Source: JADCRZ01 sp037718865
GTDB taxonomy: Bacteria; Bacteroidota; Bacteroidia; Chitinophagales; Chitinophagaceae
Direction of reading: 5' to 3'
Assembly: GCA_037718865.1 (NCBI GenBank)
Contig: JBBJMP010000026.1
Coordinates: 14,367-78,366 of the forward strand
DNA length: 64,000 bases
Positions 56,970 through 64,000 of the stretch are shown in pieces. The number at the start of each line of letters is the position of its first letter. Position 1 is the stretch's first letter. The translations under genes were made by a program, and so were the position numbers. The notes under the pieces were generated by a model that had not been told where the DNA came from, did no database searches, and saw only the letters and a list, made by a program, of their open reading frames with translations.

Positions 56970-57272
56970 ATGTTAGCAGTTGTCAAAATTTCCGGAAAGC
57001 AATTTAAAGTTCAGAAGGACCAGACATTGTATGTTCCCCAGGTGGCAGGTAATGAAGGAGATGTGGTTGAGTTCTCTGATGTTTTACTTTTTCGTAATGA
57101 GAGTAACCTGTCAACGGGAGCCGACATTAAGGCTATAGTAAAAGCAGAAATTCTGGGGCATGTGAAAGGTGATAAAGTGATAGCGTTTAAAATGAAAAGA
57201 AGAAAGGGATTTAGAAAGAAGCATGGACACAGAACTCACTATACGAAAATAAAAATTAACGAAATTGCCTAA
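56970..57272 (+). CDS. rplU: 50S ribosomal protein L21
   Basis: 100 residues. MLAVVKISGKQFKVQKDQTL is the conserved start, followed by VLLFRNESNLSTGADIKAIV and the RNA-binding signature KVIAFKMKRRKGFRKKHGHR with HYTKIKI. Part of the large ribosomal subunit, contacting 23S rRNA. First gene of the rplU-rpmA pair, directly behind a good promoter. Confidence 0.98.
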   Translation: MLAVVKISGKQFKVQKDQTLYVPQVAGNEGDVVEFSDVLLFRNESNLSTGADIKAIVKAEILGHVKGDKVIAFKMKRRKGFRKKHGHRTHYTKIKINEIA

Positions 57273-57319
57273 CGGTTTTTTAGACAATTCGTTTTTTAAG
57301 CATCTTTAAAATAAATTTT

Positions 57320-57583
57320 ATGGCTCACAAAAAAGGTGAAGGTAGTGTAAAGAACGGCCGGGACTCGCAAAGCAAACGTCTCGGAGTTAAGATTTTTGGC
57401 GGACAGGCTGCAATCGCCGGCAACATTATCATCCGTCAACGCGGCACTGTTTATCATCCAGGTAAAAATGTTGGTGTTGGAAAAGATTGGACACTGTTTG
57501 CACTTACCGATGGCGTGGTTGAATTTAAAAAAACAAAAGCCAACAAGACACTTGTTTCTGTAAATGGAGCTGTCACTCCTTAA
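57320..57583 (+). CDS. rpmA: 50S ribosomal protein L27
   Basis: 87 residues. MAHKKGEGSVKNGRDSQSKR, LGVKIFGGQAAIAGNIIIRQ and RGTVYHPGKNVGVGKDWTLF are the standard L27 sequence; its N-terminus reaches the peptidyl-transferase centre. There is no N-terminal cleavable extension of the Firmicutes kind. It lies 47 bp after rplU and is cotranscribed with it. Confidence 0.98.
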   Translation: MAHKKGEGSVKNGRDSQSKRLGVKIFGGQAAIAGNIIIRQRGTVYHPGKNVGVGKDWTLFALTDGVVEFKKTKANKTLVSVNGAVTP

Positions 57584-57684
57584 AAAAAAATTCAGATAAC
57601 ATCAAATTTTTTTTGGCAGTTGGGGATAAGTTTTTACTTTTACTAGTGTAATTTTTCTTTTACTAACTATTAAATTCTAAAAAC

Positions 57685-57828
57685 ATGGCAACTGCAAAAA
57701 AAGCTGCTCCTAAAAAAGCTGCTGCAAAAAAAGCTGCTCCTAAAAAAGCTGCTGCAAAAGCTGCTCCTAAAAAAGCCGCTGCAAAAAAAGCCGCCCCTAA
57801 GAAGGCCGCCAAAAAAGCTTCCAAATAG
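57685..57828 (+). CDS. Histone H1-like lysine/alanine-rich small protein
   Basis: 47 residues made almost only of Ala, Lys and Pro: MATAKKAAPKKAAAKK, then repeated KKAAP/KKAAA units and a final KKASK. Very basic, no hydrophobic segment. It resembles the C-terminal tail of eukaryotic H1 and the H1-like proteins of Chlamydia and Bacteroidota, so DNA or RNA binding and nucleoid compaction is the likely role. It follows rpmA by 101 bp with a clear terminator after it. The low-complexity DNA (AAAAAAGCTGCT units) is prone to length change, so copy number of the repeat may differ between strains. Confidence 0.85.
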   Translation: MATAKKAAPKKAAAKKAAPKKAAAKAAPKKAAAKKAAPKKAAKKASK

Positions 57829-57855
57829 CTTTAGTCAGCAAAACATAATCATCAT

Positions 57856-57885
57856 AAAGTCTCGTTATTACGGGACTTTTTTTTT
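57856..57885 (+). terminator. Rho-independent terminator after the H1-like gene
   Basis: AAAGTCTCG, a TTATTA loop, CGGGACTTT and a run of nine T. One G-T pair in the stem. It ends the rplU-rpmA-H1-like transcript. Confidence 0.88.
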
Positions 57886-57956
57886 GTATTAAATGTCTGC
57901 ATCTCCCACTTCTACCCATCTTCACCCGATCATTTAACTAACCTTCAGGTTGTTTT

Positions 57957-58050
57957 AAAATTGTCTTTGTGTATTCTTTGCGATTCTTTGTGGTTTTCCG
58001 ACACCACGAAAAGCTCAAAGGTTACACAATGAAGGCACAAAGGGTTACTA
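57957..58050. repeat. CTTTGTG/CACAAAG palindromic repeat, single diverged copy
   Basis: Contains TCTTTGTGTATTCTTTGCGA, TTCTTTGTGGTTTTCC, ACACCACGAA and AAGCTCAAAGGTTACACAA, all close to parts of the 130-bp unit between argG and argC. Positioned in the 334-bp spacer 57829-58162 between the H1-like gene and the large kinase gene, which otherwise holds only the terminator and no gene. Confidence 0.7.
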
Positions 58051-58162
58051 ACTATGGCATGTTTGGTCCAAAATATTGTTTTTACATTTGAAACTTCATC
58101 TGCAAATCAACCTAACGATGGTTCCAGACAATTTGAAATATTCCTGGCCTCCAGAGCAAAGC

Positions 58163-61100
58163 TTAAACGTATTTGACGGGAGGCCCCAGATGAGTGAACC
58201 TGATTACGGGCAACTCTACAAAAAATGTTGTGCCGGTACCTTCAACGGTTTCAAACCAAATGTTGCCTTTGGCCTGCTCTACAATAGTCTTGCTCATTGC
58301 TAATCCCAATCCTGTGCCGGAAGATTTGGTGGTGAAGTTCGGCGTAAATATTTTTGACTTCATGATTTCAGGAATGCCAGAGCCATTATCCGTAACCTTT
58401 ATGATAATCTTGTCTTCGCGGATTTCTTCCGATATGGTAACTGTACATACCGATTCATGAATGCAAGCTTCTACGGCGTTCTGAAACAAATTGGTAAACA
58501 ACCGGTTCAACTGCGTTTTATCTGCCATTACTAATATTCGCTGGTGCAACGGAAGCCAGGAAAACTCCAGGTTTTCAGTCGATTCATATAAGGAGGTTAG
58601 CGAATACAACATCTCATGCAAATCAAACAATTCATTCTTCACATTACCGATATTGGCAAACTGTGAAAAATCGGCTGCGATTTTTGATAGATGATCAATT
58701 TGCTCAACCAGCGTACGGGCAACGTTTGCAGAAAGTTCCTTTACGTTTTCAGAGTTATTGTTTATGGATTTCTGCAAATACTGGATACTTAACTTCATGG
58801 GTGTTAGCGGATTCTTAATTTCATGCGCTACCTGCCGGGCCATTTCACGCCAGGCACCTTCACGTTCGCTTTTGGCCAGTGCCAGGGCGCTATCCCCCAG
58901 CTTTACAACCATCTTATTATATTCTTTAACCAGGCCTCCAATTTCATCGTCCCTGTTCCAGGCAATTTCTTCGTTGAGCTTACCTAAATTAATTTCACGC
59001 ATTTTATGACCGATGAGTAAAAACGAAGAGGTGATCCGGTTTGTAATAAAGAGGGCGATAACTCCGGCCACTAAAAATATAAAGGCATTCAAGATAATGA
59101 TGGTCACCAAAAAGTTAGAGATCTCCCGTTTCAGTTCTCCCGGTGATACAAATGAAGGAATATTCAAATACGCATACGCATTCTTGTCTGCATTAATAAC
59201 AGGACTATAGATGCTTTGATATCTCACATCGCCCACCTTTTCCTTATTAATGTACTGAACCAGCTTTTCATTTTGCATATAATAATAAGCGTAGGGATTC
59301 ATTTTAGTACTTAAAATTCCTTCACTGTAGATAAAGGGGTTGGTTGCAATGCGGAGAGTGCCTTCGAGGTCGTATAAATTAACTTCGGTATTATGAATTT
59401 CAGCCACTTCGTTTAGCAACTTTTTTAACTCTTCATTATTCCCGCTTTCATACAGCTTAGTGCTGTCATCAAATAGTTTTTGGGTAACCAGCTTTTTCTG
59501 AATATCCCTGGCCATGATCTGGATGGCTTTGCTTAACCGCTCCTGGTTGTTTTTCTCATAGCGATTGATAAAGAAGATTATGGTAGCTACACCAATTACC
59601 AGGAACGAAAACAGGCTGATGAAAATGATGGTTCCATGAATCTGCGAACGGATGTTCAGCTGCCAGTACTGCTTGATCATGTTCGACTTAAGACGCGATT
59701 GGATCAACAGGGAAATGATACTAAAAATGCCTACCAGCAATAAAAATGTACTGAATATATAGGCGAACAGGGTGATTGCTTCTAAAAAGTACGCATCCCG
59801 TTTTGCAAATATGACCACTTTGTCTTTTCCATCCTTATACCATAATTCATCATACCCGTTAACTTTAAACTGCCAAAAGTCCTGTTTAGAGATATCTTCC
59901 TTTTTCAGATGGATTGGAAATTGGTAATCGTTGTAATACTTCAATAACTCAAGGTTATTATAAATGGCGTATGAGTAAATAGGAGAATATTCCGGAAAAA
60001 AATCCCTGCTCTGGCGAAAAAGCTCGGGAATCAGGGCATCCGGTTTATAACGCCTGGGATCAGAAAGGACAAAGAAGTAGCCAACTGTGTTTCCAGCGGT
60101 ATCCTCAATTTCTTTTCTAAAGATGTAAGAAAACTTGTCAAACGCTTTCTCGAAGTAACGCAGATGCTCCACCGAAGTAGGTTTGCCCTGTATCTGAAAA
60201 ATCGTATTCAGGGTATCGTAAGAAACAGAAGCTTCGTTATGCAAGGGCGTTCGACTTGCATCGAATGTAAAAAGGCGGGTATCGAATACATCCAGGTAAG
60301 GGCTGAAATTCTTATTTGTAATACTATCTTTCAGGTAAGCATTGGACGAAGCAACCTTTAAGCGATCGAAATTTGAATACAAAAAGTCATTGTCAAAATA
60401 AACGAGAGCAATGCTTAGAAGCCGCTCACGGGAAGGGTCAGCCTGGTCAAGAAGCTTTACGGCGGTTTTCCTGCGTTGCTCCAGTTCGATCTTCTGGTTT
60501 TCATTCATGATGATAAATGAAATGGACAACGAATAAATGAATAACCAAAATAATACAACGGAAATATTTAGTTTGGAATAAAGCCCTGAAATGGCTCTTC
60601 TTTGCATGAGCCAGACATACATTAACAGCCACACCAATGTAGAAATATACAATTCCACCGTGTAAGCGTACTGAATGATGGTCAGGATGATTAAACCGAT
60701 GGTAGCTGTTATCAGGTACAGCATATACGTTTTGTCGGCGACCAAAGGCTCCACTAATCGTATTAAAGCACGGGATAAGAAAAAATAAGCAAACGAAATG
60801 CTGGCCAACACAAGGAACCCAATAACACTGTAAATAGTCAGACTAAAGAAATTCGTGACGTTAAATGATATCCTTCCATCGGCAATCAAACTTTTTATAA
60901 TACCTGAAGCGCCAAATGTGGTTAGGATAAATACCAGCATTACACCTGTTAACAGAGGCCAGTGCCAGATTGTATTTGCATAAGCTGCCAGTGATCTTTT
61001 GCCGGTTACTTTCTTGACAAACAGCACTATCCAGCAAAACAGAAAGGAATTAATCAGCAAATCTCCCAAAGAACTCAATACAAGCCCGGAACTATATACC

Positions 61101-61948
61101 TTACGGTCGAACAGGGAGTATTGATGTAGACTAAGTAAGGATGGAAAAATGTAAGTGAGGCTCCGCAAGACGAAAATTATTCCGACCAGAAAAGCAATAC
61201 CTATAATATAATTTTTTGCGCCAGCAATGGCAAGGGAACTATTATGGATAAATATGAGCAGGAAAACAACGCCCAGGCATATCAGTGTTAGCGATAACCA
61301 GTTGGTGTTAACCTGTTTGAACGGAGGCTTTGGCTGCAGATAAAAAAGTGTACTTCCGTACAAACTATTTACAGGATAGTCCGTAGCTTTCATCGAGATG
61401 CTTACTCTTTCCTCGGCCTGGCGGTGATTCACAAATTCCCTTTTCAGGCTGGAAGTTTGAATAAAATATTCTTTATGAACAGGTATCAGTCCGATGATCA
61501 GCAGGTTTCTATTCGCGCCGAGGTTAACCTGCCTGGAAACATATTCATATTCACCATTGGATAGATGAACAAAACCATTCGGGGCACTTAAATTAAGCAT
61601 TTCCTTACCGGGAGCAGCATCCTGGTTATTCCAGAACTTAAGTGTGATGATCCCATAAACATCCGTTTCATAAACGAAAATGCCATACTCCTTTTCAACA
61701 ATGTCTTCCAGTTCTTTTTTGGTATAACTATCGTTTACAAATTTGCGCAGTAAGCCGGTATCCTGTACGGTGACATCAAAATCTTTCTCCTGTCGTTGAA
61801 TATAGCGTTCAATTGAACTACGGAGGTACCTGACTGAGCTGAAATTTGCCCAATACTTATTTATTATGAAAGCGATGGTGAAAAGCCAGGCAGCAGTTAA
61901 CAAGAAATAGACATTTCTGCGTAGCACCTGCTGTATTAATCTTTTCAA
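58163..61948 (-). CDS. Very large NtrY-like sensor histidine kinase
   Basis: 1261 residues. It begins with a membrane helix (VYFLLTAAWLFTIAFIINKY), then a roughly 200-residue periplasmic part and a block of about eight membrane helices (residues about 225-480). A second extracytoplasmic region ends at a membrane helix near residues 955-985 (IIILNAFIFLVAGVIALFI). A HAMP domain follows, then HisKA REMARQVAHEIKNPLTPMKL with the phospho-accepting His near 1042, and HATPase motifs NLFQNAVEACI, VTDNGSGIPEIM and TTKSSGTGLGLAMSKTIVEQ. No receiver domain and no response-regulator gene is adjacent. The C-terminal half matches NtrY-type kinases. Confidence 0.92.
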   Translation of the reverse strand: MKRLIQQVLRRNVYFLLTAAWLFTIAFIINKYWANFSSVRYLRSSIERYIQRQEKDFDVTVQDTGLLRKFVNDSYTKKELEDIVEKEYGIFVYETDVYGIITLKFWNNQDAAPGKEMLNLSAPNGFVHLSNGEYEYVSRQVNLGANRNLLIIGLIPVHKEYFIQTSSLKREFVNHRQAEERVSISMKATDYPVNSLYGSTLFYLQPKPPFKQVNTNWLSLTLICLGVVFLLIFIHNSSLAIAGAKNYIIGIAFLVGIIFVLRSLTYIFPSLLSLHQYSLFDRKVYSSGLVLSSLGDLLINSFLFCWIVLFVKKVTGKRSLAAYANTIWHWPLLTGVMLVFILTTFGASGIIKSLIADGRISFNVTNFFSLTIYSVIGFLVLASISFAYFFLSRALIRLVEPLVADKTYMLYLITATIGLIILTIIQYAYTVELYISTLVWLLMYVWLMQRRAISGLYSKLNISVVLFWLFIYSLSISFIIMNENQKIELEQRRKTAVKLLDQADPSRERLLSIALVYFDNDFLYSNFDRLKVASSNAYLKDSITNKNFSPYLDVFDTRLFTFDASRTPLHNEASVSYDTLNTIFQIQGKPTSVEHLRYFEKAFDKFSYIFRKEIEDTAGNTVGYFFVLSDPRRYKPDALIPELFRQSRDFFPEYSPIYSYAIYNNLELLKYYNDYQFPIHLKKEDISKQDFWQFKVNGYDELWYKDGKDKVVIFAKRDAYFLEAITLFAYIFSTFLLLVGIFSIISLLIQSRLKSNMIKQYWQLNIRSQIHGTIIFISLFSFLVIGVATIIFFINRYEKNNQERLSKAIQIMARDIQKKLVTQKLFDDSTKLYESGNNEELKKLLNEVAEIHNTEVNLYDLEGTLRIATNPFIYSEGILSTKMNPYAYYYMQNEKLVQYINKEKVGDVRYQSIYSPVINADKNAYAYLNIPSFVSPGELKREISNFLVTIIILNAFIFLVAGVIALFITNRITSSFLLIGHKMREINLGKLNEEIAWNRDDEIGGLVKEYNKMVVKLGDSALALAKSEREGAWREMARQVAHEIKNPLTPMKLSIQYLQKSINNNSENVKELSANVARTLVEQIDHLSKIAADFSQFANIGNVKNELFDLHEMLYSLTSLYESTENLEFSWLPLHQRILVMADKTQLNRLFTNLFQNAVEACIHESVCTVTISEEIREDKIIIKVTDNGSGIPEIMKSKIFTPNFTTKSSGTGLGLAMSKTIVEQAKGNIWFETVEGTGTTFFVELPVIRFTHLGPPVKYV

Positions 61949-61954
61949 GAAAAC

Positions 61955-62728
61955 TTATTTTTGTAATTTGATGGTATTCCAGATGGAATCCATTTCTAAA
62001 AGAGACAATTCGTGTAAGGCCTTGCCCTGAGAACTTGCGATCTGTTCCATTTTGTTGAACCGGTAGACGAACTTCTTATTCGTCTTCTCCAGGGCATTCT
62101 CGGCATCTATTTGCAAAAATCGTGCGTAATTGATTAACGAGAATACTAGGTCACCAAATTCCTCTTCTATTTGATCCTGTGCGTTTATTGCTATAGCCTC
62201 ATCCAATTCATTCAGTTCTTCCCTTACCTTTTCCCATACCTGCTCTTTATTTTCCCATTCAAAACCCACCTGTTTTGCCTTCTCCTGAAGCCTCATGGCT
62301 TTAACCGTAGCCGGCAATGATTTTGGTACACCGCCTATTACTGAAGTTTTTCCTTCATTGAGTTTCAATCTTTCCCAGCTTCGCTTAACTTCTTCTTCAT
62401 CCGTTATTTTAACATCTCCGTAAATGTGAGGATGCCGTGCAATAAGCTTTTGAGAAATTCCGTCTAAGACTTCCTGCAAACTAAAGGCGGATTGCTCCTC
62501 TCCTATCTTACAATAAAACAAGATATGCAACATCAGGTCGCCGAGCTCTTCCTTAATGCCCTTCCAATTCTCTTCTGTAATCGAATCAGCCAGTTCATAG
62601 GTTTCTTCAATAGTAAGTTGGCGGAGGGTTTGAATAGTTTGCTTCCGATCCCAAGGGCATTTTTCGCGCAGATCATTCATAATTTCAACCAGTTTCAAAA
62701 ATGATTCTGCTACAGGGGCTGACATCAT
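61955..62728 (-). CDS. mazG: Nucleoside triphosphate pyrophosphohydrolase
   Basis: About 257 residues from ATG 62728 (MMSAPVAESFLKLVEIMNDL); a longer TTG frame to 62794 looks non-coding. Two MazG-type domains: first LREKCPWDRKQTIQTLRQLT, IEETYELADSI, EELGDLMLHILFYCKI; second KVREELNELDEAI and IEEEFGDLVFSLINYARFLQ, each with the Mg-binding EExxE/ExxD pattern. HPHIYGDVKITDEEEVKRSW is the usual link. It hydrolyses NTPs to NMPs and pyrophosphate, cleaning pools of unusual nucleotides and possibly lowering ppGpp. It follows the large kinase gene start by 6 bp, so its own transcript reads into the kinase gene. Confidence 0.93.
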   Translation of the reverse strand: MMSAPVAESFLKLVEIMNDLREKCPWDRKQTIQTLRQLTIEETYELADSITEENWKGIKEELGDLMLHILFYCKIGEEQSAFSLQEVLDGISQKLIARHPHIYGDVKITDEEEVKRSWERLKLNEGKTSVIGGVPKSLPATVKAMRLQEKAKQVGFEWENKEQVWEKVREELNELDEAIAINAQDQIEEEFGDLVFSLINYARFLQIDAENALEKTNKKFVYRFNKMEQIASSQGKALHELSLLEMDSIWNTIKLQK

Positions 62729-62869
62729 ATGGTTAGATTTAAACTTTGTCTTTTGTAAATTTCCTTTCGTTCTCTTGAATCTGACAAGTGCCAAATTTTT
62801 TTAAAATTAACAAGAATTTTGTAGCCACTTAAGGTATAATTTGGCGCGGATTTTCGTTTATCATTGCAT

Positions 62870-63736
62870 ATGGCAAATAAAATTTACCGGTTTAATATCT
62901 TATTTATACCCGCCACCATACTTTTTTCATTCGTTTTTTTTACTTCATCGGGACAATACTATTACAAAGACCTGGTTACAACGCAAAGAATCAATGAAAC
63001 CTTCCGGCTGTATAAATCAAATAAAGTCAGGCAGGTTAAGCTAAACAGTTTCCAGGGAAATGTTGAGGTATCAGAAGGTTTTATTTGCGAACAACAAATC
63101 AACCTTGCAAGAAATCAGGTCATTACGTATGCAAAGACTGCGGATGCAGGCGAATCGTTTCTCACCACTTATTATAACGCCCAGGGATTATTAATCAAAA
63201 CACTAGACAGCACCGAAGAAACTGTGAGTATTTCAACCTACCAGTATGACGCTGCTAACCGGCTCTATCATCTTAGTCACCAGACATCAGCAACAGATAA
63301 CAGCTCAAAAATGCTTGAAACCCATACCTGGCGGTATACGGCTTCAGGCAAACCTGAGCAGATGCTTCGGGTAAAAAATGGTACCGATTCTACAACGGTA
63401 CGCTTCACCCTGGATGAAAAAGAAAATGTTGCAGAGGAACAGGCTTTTAATAAAGGAGTTTCCCAGGCAAAGTTCTTCTATTATTATGATGAGGAAAACC
63501 GTTTAACTGACGTTGTTCGTTACAACAATAAAGCCAGGCGTCTATTGCCTGATTACATATTTGAATATGAAGAGAATGGTGAGTTGTCGACACTTACTAT
63601 TGTTCCGGAAGGGAGCAGTGATTACCAAAAATGGTATTATAAATATGATGAAGCCGGATTAAAACAAATTGAATTTTGCTATAATAAAAATAGTCAGCTG
63701 TTGGGAAAGATCGAATATAATTATGTGGCTAACTAA
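62870..63736 (+). CDS. Secreted protein with YD-like repeats, function unknown
   Basis: 288 residues from ATG 62870. Signal peptide FNILFIPATILFSFVFFTSS with cleavage near SGQ. The mature part contains repeated short beta-hairpin units like degenerate YD/RHS repeats: TYQYDAANRLYHLSHQ, TWRYTASGKPEQMLRV, FYYYDEENRLTDVVRYNNKA, FEYEENGELSTLTIV and WYYKYDEAGLKQIEFCYNKN. Similar small secreted proteins are common in Bacteroidota, perhaps as envelope scaffolds. It is transcribed away from mazG across a short divergent region. No enzyme motif is seen. Confidence 0.75.
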   Translation: MANKIYRFNILFIPATILFSFVFFTSSGQYYYKDLVTTQRINETFRLYKSNKVRQVKLNSFQGNVEVSEGFICEQQINLARNQVITYAKTADAGESFLTTYYNAQGLLIKTLDSTEETVSISTYQYDAANRLYHLSHQTSATDNSSKMLETHTWRYTASGKPEQMLRVKNGTDSTTVRFTLDEKENVAEEQAFNKGVSQAKFFYYYDEENRLTDVVRYNNKARRLLPDYIFEYEENGELSTLTIVPEGSSDYQKWYYKYDEAGLKQIEFCYNKNSQLLGKIEYNYVAN

Positions 63737-63738
63737 CC

Positions 63739-63900
63739 GTATATTTTGCAGAAGAAAATACTACCTTAAACTGGCATAAATTTGGTTATGATTTTGTATT
63801 CGATTATCTTTACCCTCCGTTTGCAGAAAAAAACGATCAGTTCTTGCAAATAGGATTTAGCCACAGCCCTTATTTTGATAACCTCGGCTTTATCCTGTAA
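63739..63900 (+). pseudogene. Unidentified 53-codon coding fragment
   Basis: A frame without an ATG that begins just after the preceding stop: VYFAEENTTLNWHKFGYDFV, FDYLYPPFAEKNDQFLQIGF then SHSPYFDNLGFIL and a stop. The composition (many aromatic and mixed residues) looks like real protein, and no start codon fits, so it may be the C-terminal leftover of a lost gene or the frameshifted continuation of the neighbouring secreted protein gene. I do not recognise the family. The last 100 bases of the window show nothing further. Confidence 0.35.
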
Positions 63901-64000
63901 TTTTTTTTAAGCGTGAATAGCAATCATGTTTTCCTCAATAGGATCCGATTTTTTTTTTAAGATTTGTTGTTTAGAAACGGATAAGGGTGTACATTTGCCC

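Overview
The window looks like chromosome from a member of the Bacteroidota, most probably family Chitinophagaceae. Supporting signs are a SusC/SusD pair with sulfatases, an ECF sigma factor, a type IX secretion C-terminal sorting domain, LytTR regulators, TAnnTTTG-type promoters, an acyl-citrulline type arginine gene cluster (GNAT, argG, argC, argD, argF', argB, deacylase, argH) and a lysine/alanine-rich histone H1-like peptide downstream of rplU-rpmA.

1-13.6 kb (+ strand) is a polysaccharide-utilisation locus for a probably sulfated glycan: a sulfatase cut by the window edge, a GH141-like beta-helix protein, a second sulfatase, an ECF sigma factor with only the cytoplasmic stub of its anti-sigma factor, SusC, SusD, and a Tat-exported sugar isomerase/epimerase-like protein. 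Two further sulfatases survive only as N-terminal stubs. One of them is fused to the wreck of a second DnaE-type polymerase gene.

13.6-31.9 kb is a decayed accessory region. It holds a two-component-type propeller gene split by an IS630 element that itself carries an intact group II intron. The intron sits one codon before the transposase's catalytic Glu. Next come a frameshifted serine hydrolase, a BNR propeller, a VWA protein with a frameshifted tail, an intact LytS/LytTR-type two-component pair, a truncated TrlF-type PHP defence gene and a frameshifted sialate O-acetylesterase. Last is a tyrosine recombinase broken by an ISKra4-type and an IS1595-type element. The recombinase begins about 245 bp from the 3' end of ssrA (tmRNA), a classic genomic-island insertion site.

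32-41 kb carries a membrane-anchored MutS homologue and a polymorphic-toxin locus: a short YD-repeat/T9SS protein, a 5.5-kb SpvB/RHS toxin gene broken by one frameshift and one in-frame stop, and a probable immunity gene.

41-64 kb is mostly intact core genome: a PQQ-type sugar dehydrogenase with cytochrome c domain, rseP, dxr, the arginine cluster (minus strand), a GH3-family protein, rplU-rpmA, the H1-like peptide, a very large sensor kinase, mazG and a secreted YD-like protein. CTTTGTG/CACAAAG palindromic repeats occupy several spacers, including a 130-bp tandem array between argG and argC.

The strongest leads are the intron nested at the transposase active site, the two A-run -1 frameshift transposases, the reconstructable double-interrupted integrase beside ssrA, and the co-loss of the anti-sigma periplasmic part and the SusC signalling domain. 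All identifications are from reading the sequence and from family knowledge; no database search was run.
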